Shown: positions 8,123 to 16,360, numbered from the stretch's first letter. The stretch is DNA of 49,562 bases from Candidatus Zipacnadia bacterium (GCA_029820565.1 JALGUR010000030.1:1-49562); one strand, 5' to 3'. Notes: a model not told the origin generated them from the letters alone. Translations and numbers: made by a program.

Positions 8123-9247
8123 ATGCCTACAACTCACGCCTATACTCCGGGATTGACGGTATCTGAATCAGTAACACTGCGCAAGACCCGGCGTCTGCCT
8201 CTGGCCGGGCAGGTACACGTTACCCAGGGACAAACTGTCGCCGCCACGGACATTGTAGCCTCTACGGAATTGCCCGGCAGTGTAACCACGGTCAATGTGG
8301 CTCACGATTTGAATCTCAGTCCTGAAGAAGTGCCCCGATTTATGCTCAAAGCGGAAGGTGAGGCAGTACACAGTGGCGAGATAATTGCCGAGTACAAGGC
8401 ATTGTGGGGCATCTTCCACTCGGTAGCCCGCGCTCCCGTAGACGGGACGGTGGAGAATATCAGTGATGTAACCGGCCAGGTCCTAATCAGGGGAAAACCG
8501 CTGCCAGTAGAGGTCAGTGCCTATGTTGACGGGACTGTGGTGGAAGTGCTGGGTAGCGAAGGGGTGGTTGTACAGTGTCACGGGGCTTTGCTGCAAGGGA
8601 TTATCGGCGTAGGCGGCGAAATTCACGGTAAGCTGAGATTATTGGCAGCTGCACCTGATGAGGTGCTGCAGCCTGAAGACATCACCGACGAATGCCAGGG
8701 AGCGATTGTGGTCGGCGGTTCGCTGGTGACTTACTCGGCTCTGCGGCACGCTTGTGAGATAGGAGTAGCCGGCGTGGTAGTCGGGGGTATTCGTGGCGAC
8801 GATCTGGACCGCTTTCTGGGCGAGCCGCTGGGCGTGGCCATCACTGGACAGGAGGACCTGGACATTACTTTGGTCATCACCGAAGGCTTCGGCCAGATGC
8901 CGATGGCCGAGCGTTCCTTTAACTTGTTACGGCGTCATGAAGATCAGAAAGCCTCTATTAACGGAGCCACGCAGATTCGGGCGGGCGTAATCCGGCCCGA
9001 GGTGATAATTCCTCACCTCGGTGCTGAGGCTGCGGCCCCTCAGCCGACAGTCTCTTACCTGACAATAGGTAGTCCGGTAAGAATAGTGCGCGACCCGTAT
9101 TTCGGGCTCCTGGGTGCGGTGACGGCGCTGCCCGAGGAGTTACAGACGATTGAGACTGAAGCCAAGGTGCGGGTAGCGCAGGTCAAATCGGAAGATGGCC
9201 GCCAGATTACGGTCCCGCGCGCCAACATCGAGTTGATGCAGCAATGA
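8123..9247 (+). CDS. Lipoyl/RnfC-like and KOW-like domain protein of the GlmL operon
   Basis: 374 residues, no signal peptide or membrane helix, apparently cytosolic. Residues about 85-150 (GEAVHSGEIIAEYKALWG..ARAPVDGTVENISDVTGQVLIRG) read like a barrel-sandwich hybrid of the RnfC/biotinyl type, but with no lipoyl-lysine motif. The middle is glycine-rich (GAIVVGGSLVTYSALRHACEIGVAGVVVGGI). The last 70 residues (LTIGSPVRIVRDPYFGLLGAVTALP...ITVPRANIELM) resemble a NusG-type KOW domain. It begins 6 bp after the GlmL-like gene and shares ATGA with the next gene. A partner or scaffold for the ATPase is my inference. No named family is recognised. Confidence 0.75.
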   Translation: MPTTHAYTPGLTVSESVTLRKTRRLPLAGQVHVTQGQTVAATDIVASTELPGSVTTVNVAHDLNLSPEEVPRFMLKAEGEAVHSGEIIAEYKALWGIFHSVARAPVDGTVENISDVTGQVLIRGKPLPVEVSAYVDGTVVEVLGSEGVVVQCHGALLQGIIGVGGEIHGKLRLLAAAPDEVLQPEDITDECQGAIVVGGSLVTYSALRHACEIGVAGVVVGGIRGDDLDRFLGEPLGVAITGQEDLDITLVITEGFGQMPMAERSFNLLRRHEDQKASINGATQIRAGVIRPEVIIPHLGAEAAAPQPTVSYLTIGSPVRIVRDPYFGLLGAVTALPEELQTIETEAKVRVAQVKSEDGRQITVPRANIELMQQ

Positions 9248-10161
9248 TTGGGCAAAAAGCCAAACGAATGCTATTCCTAATAAGTGTAACTGCCCTGCTG
9301 ATGGGTCTGATAGTCAGTAACGCAGTAGCTCAGCAGCCCCCACCACCGGAGTCTGGCGCCGAGGCAGAGGTCAAGTGGTTCGACCCTGAGCATACTAATG
9401 TCCTGGTCGTGGTGGTTTTGTACTCGGCTATAGTCATATTTTGCATCTACTATGCACGGCGCCGGGAGATGTACATTCGCCCCATTGCCGGCCTGGAGGC
9501 GGTCAATGATGCCATCGGCCGGGCCACGGAAATGGGCCGACCGATACTGTACGTGAGTGGTCTCAGCGGGATTAGCGATATAGCGACCATCACCTCTATG
9601 TTAATCCTCGGGCATCTGGCCAAACGCACGGCCGCGTATGAGACTCCCCTAATTGTTCCGTGTAATGATCCACTGGTGATGACCGCTGAGCGGGAGATTG
9701 TTCACCAGGCTTATACTGAAGCAGGCAAGCCCGACGCTTATGAGCCGGACAATATCTACTTCATCACTGACAGCCAGTTTGGCTACACGGCTGCCGTGGA
9801 TGGGATAATGGTGCGGGAGAAGCCCGCCGCGATCTTCTTTATGGGCTATTTCTATGCGGAAGCCCTCATCCTGGCCGAGACCGGCAATATGACGGGGGCA
9901 ATACAGATCGCGGGCACTGATGCCGACACGCAGCTTCCCTTCTTCATCACCGCGTGCGACTATACGCTGATGGGCGAGGAGTTATACGCCGCCAGCGCCT
10001 ATCTATCCCGTAATCCCCTGCTGCTGGCCCAACTGAAAGGGCAGGACATGGGCAAAGTGCTATTGGGTGCGGCCATCATCATCGGTGTAACTCTGGCTAC
10101 GGTGTGCACTTTTGTGGCCCCGGATATTATTGAGATGTTCCTATCGTGGTTCAAAGTGTGA
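9244..10161 (+). CDS. DUF6754-like membrane protein
   Basis: 305 residues. N-terminal signal peptide ends near NAVA-QQ (residue about 29). A transmembrane helix at about 52-70 precedes YYARRREMYIRPIAGLEAVNDAIGRATEMGRPILYVSGLSGI. A large soluble domain follows, with ETPLIVPCNDPLVMTAEREIV and ITDSQFGYTAAVDGIMVREKPAAIFFMGYF. The C-terminus has another helix (VLLGAAIIIGVTLATVCTFVA) and a short amphipathic end. I associate this sequence pattern with the DUF6754 family, from memory. Its cytoplasmic-side globular domain between two helices could dock the GlmL-like ATPase. It overlaps the upstream gene by 4 bp, and 100 bp of repeat-containing DNA separates it from the next gene. Confidence 0.78.
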   Translation: MIGQKAKRMLFLISVTALLMGLIVSNAVAQQPPPPESGAEAEVKWFDPEHTNVLVVVVLYSAIVIFCIYYARRREMYIRPIAGLEAVNDAIGRATEMGRPILYVSGLSGISDIATITSMLILGHLAKRTAAYETPLIVPCNDPLVMTAEREIVHQAYTEAGKPDAYEPDNIYFITDSQFGYTAAVDGIMVREKPAAIFFMGYFYAEALILAETGNMTGAIQIAGTDADTQLPFFITACDYTLMGEELYAASAYLSRNPLLLAQLKGQDMGKVLLGAAIIIGVTLATVCTFVAPDIIEMFLSWFKV

Positions 10162-10168
10162 AGGAACA

Positions 10169-10253
10169 GCATTCAGCGCTCAGAAGGCTCTACACGGCAC
10201 CAGATAACTGCCAATGCGACAATACCGAATGCTGAGTGCTGAATGCCGAACGC
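10169..10253. repeat. Heptad GCTGAGT/GCTGAAT repeat with inverted arm
   Basis: In the only sizeable gap of the operon. GCATTCAGCGCTCAG (10169-10183) is the inverse of CTGAGTGCTGAATGC (10232-10246) with one mismatch, so the RNA could fold a 15-bp stem with a 48-nt loop. The right part is a heptad array (10226-10253). Related arrays occur at 16389-16414 and 23935-23957. It may reduce or set expression of the downstream three genes. Its position inside an operon is visible; a role is speculation. Confidence 0.7.
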
Positions 10254-10262
10254 AGAGATACT

Positions 10263-10886
10263 ATGCGCTTACACATACCAATTGGACTTGGCTTCCTGGC
10301 GGGCGCGTTTATGATCGTCCAGTTCTTTGTGCCTCACCCGTCGTTCGAGGAGTCCTACAAGGCGCTGATGGACTGGACTATGATTATCGGCGCTTTTGCC
10401 CTGGTTTTGGGTTTGCAGAGCCTGTTTCGAACGCATATAGACAAGATTCGGCGGCGCCGCCAGGGCTACGGCTACAGCTTTGTGGCCCTGATCAGCTTCG
10501 CCGTAATGTTCATGGTGGGCATTGTTCACGGTGCCAAGCCCGGGTCGCTGTTCGACTGGCTGTTCATGAACGTGCAAGTGCCTCTGGAGGCCACCATATT
10601 TTCGCTCCTGGCCTTTTTCATTGCTTCAGCTGCCTATCGGACCTTCCGCGCTCGCACGCCGGAGGCTACCATACTCCTGCTGACCGCCGTAGTAGTGATG
10701 CTGGGGCGAGTACCCATCGGTGAGTTCATCTATGCGCAAGTGCCGGAGGCGACCGAGTGGATAATGTCGGTCCCCACGGTCGCGGCTAAACGAGGCATCA
10801 TGTTCGGCGTTGCCCTCGGGGTGATCGCTACATCTCTGCGTATTCTACTGGGAATTGAACGTTCCCATCTGGGAGGGGGGCGGTAA
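10263..10886 (+). CDS. Polytopic membrane protein of the GlmL operon
   Basis: 207 residues from ATG 10263 (MRLHIPIGLGFLAGAF). An upstream in-frame ATG at 10236 falls inside the heptad repeat and is less likely. Six hydrophobic helices are evident, with a basic loop RTHIDKIRRRRQGYG after the second and FRARTPEAT after the fourth, suggesting cytoplasmic positive loops. A conserved-looking GRVPIGEFIYAQVPEATEWIMSVPTVAAKRGIMFG segment links the last helices. No transporter signature is recognised. It is followed by a hairpin starting at its own stop codon and then the next membrane gene. Confidence 0.75.
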   Translation: MRLHIPIGLGFLAGAFMIVQFFVPHPSFEESYKALMDWTMIIGAFALVLGLQSLFRTHIDKIRRRRQGYGYSFVALISFAVMFMVGIVHGAKPGSLFDWLFMNVQVPLEATIFSLLAFFIASAAYRTFRARTPEATILLLTAVVVMLGRVPIGEFIYAQVPEATEWIMSVPTVAAKRGIMFGVALGVIATSLRILLGIERSHLGGGR

Positions 10887-10910
10887 ACCGAAGGCTGCCC
10901 GGCTTCGGTT
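10886..10910 (+). promoter_or_regulatory. Stem-loop at an operon gene junction
   Basis: AACCGAAG, nine loop bases, CTTCGGTT: a perfect 8-bp stem that begins at the last base of the upstream stop codon and ends 7 nt before the next ATG (10918). It would occlude or couple initiation of the next gene, which has no other Shine-Dalgarno site close by; a GGGAGGGGGG run lies before the hairpin. It lacks a T-run, so it is not a standard terminator. Confidence 0.5.
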
Positions 10911-10917
10911 GGTTACA

Positions 10918-11733
10918 ATGTGGGAGAAGCTGCTATTCTTTGACCGCCGCATAATCTTCGTATTCATAGCCATCGCAGTATGGGTGCCTTTCCTGACTCA
11001 ACTGGAGCTACCGCCCGGGCAGACCAACCCCCGGACCCAGGCGCTCTACGACGCCATTGAGAACCTGCCCCCGCGTACGCCGGTGATGGTGGCCTTTGAC
11101 TATGGTCCGTCCGGGATGCCGGAAGTCCATCCAATGGCCAAAGCCCTCACCAGGCATATTCTCTCCCGCAATCTACGGTTGCTGGGGGTAGCCCTGGCGC
11201 TAACTGGCCCGCCGATGTGCCAGGATGCGTTCTCCTCGGTCTCCCAGGACCTCGACAAGCAGGAAGGAGTTGATTGGGTGAACCTCGGCTATAAGCCGCA
11301 GCCTGTAGCGGTCATCACCCAGATTGGCGAGGATATCAGGCGAGCCTTCCCCGAGGATGCCCAGGAGCGGGCCATTGACGAGTTGCCGGTAATGGCAGGC
11401 ATCCATAACTACGATGATATTGGCCTCGTGATTGATCTGGCTACGGGTAATACCCCGGGTGCGTGGATTGTCTACGCCCACGGGCCGTACAAAGTCAAGG
11501 TGGCGGCGGGTGTGACCGGGGTAATGGCCACCGACTACTATCCCTTCTTGCAGACGGGCCAAATGATCGGGATGTTGAATGGGCTGAAGGGGGCTGCCGA
11601 GTACGAGGAACTGATCAATCACAGAGATCTGGGAACTCTGGGTATGGGCTCGCAATCGGTTGCCCACTTGCTGATAATACTGTTTGTCACTCTAGGGAAT
11701 GTCGGCTACTTCGCGTTCACTCGTCGCCGTTGA
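10918..11733 (+). CDS. Two-helix membrane protein with large globular domain (GlmL operon)
   Basis: 271 residues from ATG 10918. The frame is open upstream into the previous gene, but MWEKLLFFDRRIIFVFIAIAVWVPFL is a natural N-terminal anchor. One helix lies at residues 11-27 and one at the C-terminus (SVAHLLIILFVTLGNVGYFAF), followed by TRRR. Between them is a globular domain containing TPVMVAFDYGPSGMPEVHPMAKALTRHIL and VNLGYKPQPVAVITQIGEDIRRAFPED. It ends in VTGVMATDYYPFLQTGQMIGMLNGLKGAAEYEELI. The same plan (helix, globular domain, helix) as the DUF6754-like gene suggests partner subunits. No catalytic motif is recognised. Confidence 0.75.
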   Translation: MWEKLLFFDRRIIFVFIAIAVWVPFLTQLELPPGQTNPRTQALYDAIENLPPRTPVMVAFDYGPSGMPEVHPMAKALTRHILSRNLRLLGVALALTGPPMCQDAFSSVSQDLDKQEGVDWVNLGYKPQPVAVITQIGEDIRRAFPEDAQERAIDELPVMAGIHNYDDIGLVIDLATGNTPGAWIVYAHGPYKVKVAAGVTGVMATDYYPFLQTGQMIGMLNGLKGAAEYEELINHRDLGTLGMGSQSVAHLLIILFVTLGNVGYFAFTRRR

Positions 11734-11751
11734 TTGTTGTGAGGTACGTCT

Positions 11752-12504
11752 ATGCCTGCGGCAGCAGCTACCAGTAGCACCATTTTCGGGTTATCCACGG
11801 AGATCATTGGCATCTGGGTGGCCGCGCTACTTACCCTGGCTATCTACAGCTTCTTGTATGCCGACAATCCCGTCTACAAGGTGGCCGAGCATATCTTTGT
11901 AGGAATCTCGGCGGCCTACGGCGCGGTCATCCTCTACTACCAGGCGCTGCTCCCCAAACTGGTAAAGCCACTCATCATTCCGCTCATTGATCGTGTTTGG
12001 CACCCAGAGCTGGCCGATGCTACGAGCCCAAGGTACACTCTGCTCGTACCTATGTTCCTAGGGCTACTGATATTCAGCCGCTTTGTGCCCAAGTATGATT
12101 GGCTGTCGCGCTGGCCGATTGCCTTCGTGATGGGCTTGTACGCGGGTCTGAGCATACCGCGAAGCGTCCAGGAGATTATTCTCAAGCAGATGCATGGCAC
12201 CATGCTGCCGCTGCTGCCCCGCGGGGCCAATGGGGGATATGATTTCCTGACGGGGTTTAGTAATCTGTTACTGGTGATGGGGGTCATCTGTACCCTCGCT
12301 TACTTTTACTTCTCCGCCCGGCACGAGGGCTTATTGGGTCGCGTCTCACGAGTAGGGGTATGGTTTTTGATGGTGGCCTTTGGTGCCGGCTTTGGCAACA
12401 CGGTAATGGCCCGTATATCGCTGCTCATCGGTAGAGTGCAATTCCTCCTGTATGACTGGCTACCAACAATAGGAATTCACTTGGGCGGGCCGGGGATGGG
12501 CTAA
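11752..12504 (+). CDS. Polytopic membrane protein, last gene of the GlmL operon
   Basis: 250 residues and about six to seven hydrophobic helices. The first helix is STEIIGIWVAALLTLAIYSFLY and the next KVAEHIFVGISAAYGAVILYY. A PKYDWLSRWPIAFVMGLYAGLSIPRSVQEII segment lies in the middle and FSARHEGLLGRVSRVGVWFLMVAFGAGFGNTVMARISLLIGRVQFLLYDW near the end. No known transporter or enzyme motif is seen. It starts 18 bp after the previous gene. The stop overlaps the stop of the convergent GNAT gene by four bases (CTAA), leaving no room for a dedicated terminator at the operon's end. Confidence 0.76.
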   Translation: MPAAAATSSTIFGLSTEIIGIWVAALLTLAIYSFLYADNPVYKVAEHIFVGISAAYGAVILYYQALLPKLVKPLIIPLIDRVWHPELADATSPRYTLLVPMFLGLLIFSRFVPKYDWLSRWPIAFVMGLYAGLSIPRSVQEIILKQMHGTMLPLLPRGANGGYDFLTGFSNLLLVMGVICTLAYFYFSARHEGLLGRVSRVGVWFLMVAFGAGFGNTVMARISLLIGRVQFLLYDWLPTIGIHLGGPGMG

Positions 12505-13001
12505 TCGGATAGTTTCTGCGAGAGGGTAAGCGCACTGTAGATTACGCGGAAGCCGGCTGCCTCATAGGCCCGTATGGCGGCAATATTATTCTGGTCGGTG
12601 AGCACGTCGGCGTAATCACAGCCTTGCTGCGTGAACCACTGCATGGCCCGGCTAATCAAGGCCGAACCTATGCCCTGGTGATGATAATCCGGGTCTACGG
12701 CTAACGAGGTAATCTCTCCCCACTTCATCCCGAAATGCTCGGAGCGGTCTTTGTCTATGCGCAGCACTATATAGCCTACGAGCAATCTCGAGCGTCGCGC
12801 TGCAAATACGGCAAAACCTTCTTCCCCTTGCTGGGCGCGTCTGGCGTATTCGGCGGCCTCGTCATAAAACAACTCTTTGACCTTCTCAGGGGGCAACATA
12901 AAGTCCAGGGCATAACGCGTGAAGCGAGAGAAAGCCCGCACGGCAATCTGCTTCATCCGCTCTTCGTCGCCCGGTTGATAGGTGTCAATTGTGATGGTCA
13001 T
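12501..13001 (-). CDS. GNAT-family N-acetyltransferase
   Basis: 166 residues from ATG 13001, which has AGGAG 8 nt upstream; a longer in-frame start at 13022 has none. GNAT motif A is clear: ITSLAVDPDYHHQGIGSALISRAMQWF, with the acetyl-CoA loop HHQGIGSAL. Motif B (ADVLTDQNNIAAIRAYEAAGF) follows, as in RimI-type enzymes. The acceptor is unknown. It is convergent with the membrane operon, sharing stop-codon bases, and lies about 115 bp downstream of the two-gene DUF cassette on the same strand. The start codon is backed by the ribosome-binding site. Confidence 0.88.
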   Translation of the reverse strand: MTITIDTYQPGDEERMKQIAVRAFSRFTRYALDFMLPPEKVKELFYDEAAEYARRAQQGEEGFAVFAARRSRLLVGYIVLRIDKDRSEHFGMKWGEITSLAVDPDYHHQGIGSALISRAMQWFTQQGCDYADVLTDQNNIAAIRAYEAAGFRVIYSALTLSQKLSD

Positions 13002-13112
13002 AGTGGGATCTCCTACGGACACGGGTGTGTCTTCCTAATAGAAAACTGCCCTGCGAGAGATACATACTGGATGCCATAGTGTCTCGAGGAAGTGGAAGCA
13101 AGGAAATTGGCG

Positions 13113-13136
13113 GCGCAGGGGCCCCAGGGTCTGCGC
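13113..13136 (-). terminator. Hairpin immediately after the DUF cassette
   Basis: GCGCAG and CTGCGC arms flank a GC-rich loop, beginning one base after the stop of the DUF1828/1829-like gene. Downstream on the minus strand there is only a short AATTT, not a proper T-run. It may be a weak or factor-assisted terminator. Confidence 0.4.
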
Positions 13137-13904
13137 TTACTTCGTGAGTAGTCCAGCCTTCTCCTCCCGCTCGCCCCACTTAATCACTTCAATTTCGTAT
13201 TGAGAAAACGCAGAGACGAAGTCCGCGGAGACAGGGCGCTCCGTATCGTTTACCATAGCAACGGCGGAACTACGTTCCGGGCGTGCTTCCTTAGTGTCTT
13301 GCCAGGCAAACATAAATGCGACGGCATTGTCGCGAGTCGGCATATTTATCGCCTTAACGACGCGCTCAGGCATCTCGACGGATGCAGGAATCACAAAATC
13401 AAATGTGTGGTGAAAGCCGCTGCGTCCGGTAAATCCTACTGAGGGAGTAAATCTCACCTCGTTCGCCCTAAGGAACCGTTCTACATCCTCTCTAAAAAGC
13501 GCAGCCACCGTAGGCTGTGCTGTCAGGAAAAGATCATTTACGGCCAACATCGCCTGAATGAGGTTGTGTTTCTTCTGTGCAAGGTCCGTTTCATCAGCCT
13601 GGACTGTCAGCTCGTCTTCGATGCGTTGGACTCCAAACCCGTTCAATATGGTATCGAGTAGCCTGCGGCGGCGTTCGGTGGTAAGGTCGCAACCTGAGAG
13701 CAACAGGTCCTGAATAGTGTAGGAGTCATCGGTCAACACAAATCCTTCGTCCATCCTCTTGATATAGATCTGGAGGTGGTCGTTGTGACGGTCAAGGAAG
13801 GGCGTTGTTATCTCGCACACCTCACCGACCTGGACAGCCCTGATGCTCTCTCTAAGCCAATGCAGGTATTGCTCGACGAACTGCGAGCAGTCGAATCTTT
13901 GCAT
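13137..13904 (-). CDS. DUF1828/DUF1829-like protein, cassette partner
   Basis: 255 residues, soluble. The N-terminal half (QYLHWLRESIRAVQVGEVCEITTPFLDRHNDHLQIYIKR with FVLTDDSYTIQDLLLSG) matches what I recall of DUF1828. The C-terminal half (FTGRSGFHHTFDFVIP...AINMPTRDNAVAFMFAWQDT) matches DUF1829. The H-N-D-H-L-Q-I-Y and D-D-S-Y patterns recall a small nuclease- or nucleic-acid-related fold, but no catalytic site is proven. The start codon overlaps the stop of the upstream gene (TAATG), so the two proteins are translationally coupled and probably act together. Such proteins often occur in mobile or defence-associated neighbourhoods; that link is an inference here. Confidence 0.75.
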   Translation of the reverse strand: MQRFDCSQFVEQYLHWLRESIRAVQVGEVCEITTPFLDRHNDHLQIYIKRMDEGFVLTDDSYTIQDLLLSGCDLTTERRRRLLDTILNGFGVQRIEDELTVQADETDLAQKKHNLIQAMLAVNDLFLTAQPTVAALFREDVERFLRANEVRFTPSVGFTGRSGFHHTFDFVIPASVEMPERVVKAINMPTRDNAVAFMFAWQDTKEARPERSSAVAMVNDTERPVSADFVSAFSQYEIEVIKWGEREEKAGLLTK

Positions 13905-14341
13905 TAGAAGAGGCCCCCTTGTACAGCAGGGATATGTTCGACGCCAAATAGTTGCGCAAACTGGCAGAAAGTCGTAACCAGATCGGGCAAGTTTGCTAAC
14001 ACAGTCGGGTCAACTGGTTCAGCCCACTTGTCGTCATAGCCTTCCCGGTATCTATGAAGGTGGGGACCTTCGAGCGTGGTGCCATCAGGATTGGTATGAG
14101 GCGGCCCGTCAACATCCAGACGCAGGAGATGTACTGTAGTCCTGTATCTGCCTTGGCACGTGTACTTGGATATCTTGATAACGCCCTTCCTGTTCACGTC
14201 CAAACGAAACGTCTCGGGGGTGTGTATAGCGGCCAGATTGAAGGACAGAGACTGTCCCAGGCTGGGAAGTTGTATCGGGTCTACATCAACGAACCTCTTT
14301 GGAGTCTCTATTAGGAAATCGGCTTCCTGTTGCGTTAGCAC
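13904..14341 (-). CDS. DUF6978-like protein, cassette partner
   Basis: 145 residues from GTG, with AGGAG 8 nt upstream. It begins LTQQEADFLIETPKRFVDVDPIQLPSLGQSLSFNL. A core follows with RLDVNRKGVIKISKYTCQGRYRTTVHLLRLDVDGPPHTNPDG and HLHRYREGYDDKWAEPVD. This fits the family I know as DUF6978, which typically accompanies DUF1828-type genes. It is co-translated with the downstream gene through a one-base TAATG overlap. No enzymatic motif is certain; the several histidines (PHTNPDG, PHLHRY) could bind metal or nucleic acid. It is placed between thrS and a GNAT gene with no visible mobility gene. Confidence 0.72.
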   Translation of the reverse strand: MLTQQEADFLIETPKRFVDVDPIQLPSLGQSLSFNLAAIHTPETFRLDVNRKGVIKISKYTCQGRYRTTVHLLRLDVDGPPHTNPDGTTLEGPHLHRYREGYDDKWAEPVDPTVLANLPDLVTTFCQFAQLFGVEHIPAVQGGLF

Positions 14342-14437
14342 TATGTGAACTCCTGTATCAATGTAACTAAATAGTGTGTTCTACGTGCCATCACTTGCAA
14401 CTCGTAGTGAGTAACGGCAGTCCGGAACAATCTCAGT

Positions 14438-16360
14438 TTATCTATTCGCTCCTTTGGGACCTGTTTCCTTCTTCAGCAAATCAGCAAAGTCCGGTAACGG
14501 CCGCGGGCCCAGGTCCCCTGCCTCGCGGCTGCGGACGGCTACTTGGCCAGACTCCTGCTCTCGGTCCCCAACCACTAACATATACGGTATCTTCATCAAT
14601 TCAGCATCACGGATCTTAGCCTGCAGCGTGGCGGGGGCCTCATCTATCTCCACGCGGAAGTCTGCCTCCCGCAGTTGAGACACAATCTGGTGCGCATATT
14701 CCAGATTGCGATCGGTGATGGGCAGCACCTTGACCTGAACCGGCGCCAGCCATACAGGGAAGTTTCCGCCATAATGTTCTATCAACACACCCAGAAAGCG
14801 CTCAATGCCGGCCAGCACCACCCGGTGCACCATCACTGCCCGGTGGGGTTGACCATCTTCGCCAATGTAGGTTACATCAAAGCGCTCGGGCATATTGAAG
14901 TCGCATTGGATCGTCGGGCCTTGCCAGAGGCGGCCCAGGGCATCCTTGATGCTAATGTCAATCTTCGGCCCGTAGAATGCGCCCTCACCGGGCTTGAGTT
15001 CATATTCCATACCCGTCATGTCCAAAGCGTCAGTGAGGGCCTCGGTGGCGCGCTCCCAAACCTCACCGCTGCCCATCGCCTTGGGCGGTCTGGTGCTTAG
15101 GTAGACGCTGTATTCCTCAAACCCGAAGGCCTTGAGCATATCCTGGGCAAATCTAATTACCCCGGTGATTTCGCCGGCAAGTTGGTCGGGCGTACAGAAG
15201 ATGTGAGCATCGTCCTGAGTGAACCCACGGACCCGCATCAAGCCGTGGAGCACTCCGCCGCGCTCGTGGCGGTAGACAGTGCCCAGTTCGAAATAACGGA
15301 TAGGCAAATCGCGGTACGAGCGGGTTTTAGAGTTATATATCAGGATATGCCCCGGGCAGTTCATGGGTTTGATACCATAGGACTGGCCGCCAACGTCGGT
15401 GTAATACATTGGATAGCCCTGCTGAGCGTGGCCGGAAGTTTCCCAGATATCGCTCTTTATCAGGTGCGGGGTGCGCACGAGTTGGTAACCCCGCTTGAGG
15501 TGCTGTTGGACGGTGAAATCGCAGACAATCTGGCGCAGCATCGCACCGTAGGGATGGTAATAAACCAAACCCGCCCCGGCCTCTTCAAAGAAAGTGAATA
15601 GTCCCAGTTCGCGGCCCAGTTTGCGATGATCGCGCTGCAGGGCCTGCTGAACTTGCTTTAAGTGCTCCTCAAGCATCTGCGCGTTAGGATAGGCCGTGCC
15701 GTAAATGCGCTGGAGCATAGGATTAGCCTCATCGCCTCGCCAATAGGCGCCCGCCACCGACAGCAACTTGAACGCGCCCATTTTCCCCGTACTCGGCAGA
15801 TGAGGACCGCGGCACAGATCGACGAACTCGCCGTGCTGATAGAGGCTAATTTGCTGTTCGCCCTCTTCCTCCAGGTCGTTAATCATCTCTATTTTGTATG
15901 GATTATCAGCAAAGAGATCACGGGCCTGTTGAGCTGAGACTTCCCGCCGGATGAACGGTGCGTCAGCGTCAATAATGTGGTGCATTTGCGCTTCAATGCG
16001 AGACAGGTCTTCCTCAGTGAACGGTTCAGGAACATCAAAATCATAATAGAAGCCGTCCTCAATGGCTGGACCAATAGTGGGCTTGGCCTGGGGAAACAGA
16101 CGCAGCACCGCATCAGCCATCACGTGAGCGATGGAGTGGCGGTAGACGCGTTGCCCCCCGGGGTCATCAAAAGTAAGAACCGCAAAGGTGGCATCTTGTT
16201 CAAGCGGGATAGTGAGGTCCACAACTTCACCATTGACTTCAGCTGCCATTGCATCTTCAGCCAATCGGGGACCTATCATCTCGGCCACTTGCTGGGCGGT
16301 GCTGCCCGGCTCCACTTCTAATAGTGACTTATCGGGCAAGGTCAGAGTTATTTGAGCCAT
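14438..16360 (-). CDS. thrS: Threonyl-tRNA synthetase
   Basis: 640 residues, full length. An N-terminal TGS domain (residues 1-62) is followed by the editing domain with HSIAHVMADAVL. The class II catalytic core then shows MNCPGHILIYNSKTRSYRDLPIRYFELGTVYRHERGG, with the zinc-binding Cys, and motif 2 RVRGFTQDDAHIFC. Motif 3 (VVLAGIERFLGVLIEHYGG) precedes the anticodon-binding domain. It charges tRNA-Thr in the cytoplasm. AAGGAG lies about 8 nt before the ATG. The 100-bp leader holds a heptad repeat and then the tRNA-Val terminator. I saw no T-box and no obvious promoter, so read-through from tRNA-Val or an atypical promoter may serve thrS. Confidence 0.98.
   Translation of the reverse strand: MAQITLTLPDKSLLEVEPGSTAQQVAEMIGPRLAEDAMAAEVNGEVVDLTIPLEQDATFAVLTFDDPGGQRVYRHSIAHVMADAVLRLFPQAKPTIGPAIEDGFYYDFDVPEPFTEEDLSRIEAQMHHIIDADAPFIRREVSAQQARDLFADNPYKIEMINDLEEEGEQQISLYQHGEFVDLCRGPHLPSTGKMGAFKLLSVAGAYWRGDEANPMLQRIYGTAYPNAQMLEEHLKQVQQALQRDHRKLGRELGLFTFFEEAGAGLVYYHPYGAMLRQIVCDFTVQQHLKRGYQLVRTPHLIKSDIWETSGHAQQGYPMYYTDVGGQSYGIKPMNCPGHILIYNSKTRSYRDLPIRYFELGTVYRHERGGVLHGLMRVRGFTQDDAHIFCTPDQLAGEITGVIRFAQDMLKAFGFEEYSVYLSTRPPKAMGSGEVWERATEALTDALDMTGMEYELKPGEGAFYGPKIDISIKDALGRLWQGPTIQCDFNMPERFDVTYIGEDGQPHRAVMVHRVVLAGIERFLGVLIEHYGGNFPVWLAPVQVKVLPITDRNLEYAHQIVSQLREADFRVEIDEAPATLQAKIRDAELMKIPYMLVVGDREQESGQVAVRSREAGDLGPRPLPDFADLLKKETGPKGANR

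Noticed and set aside
14675-16321. Several plus-strand frames opposite thrS
   Set aside because: All lie inside the complete threonyl-tRNA synthetase gene and have no independent motifs.
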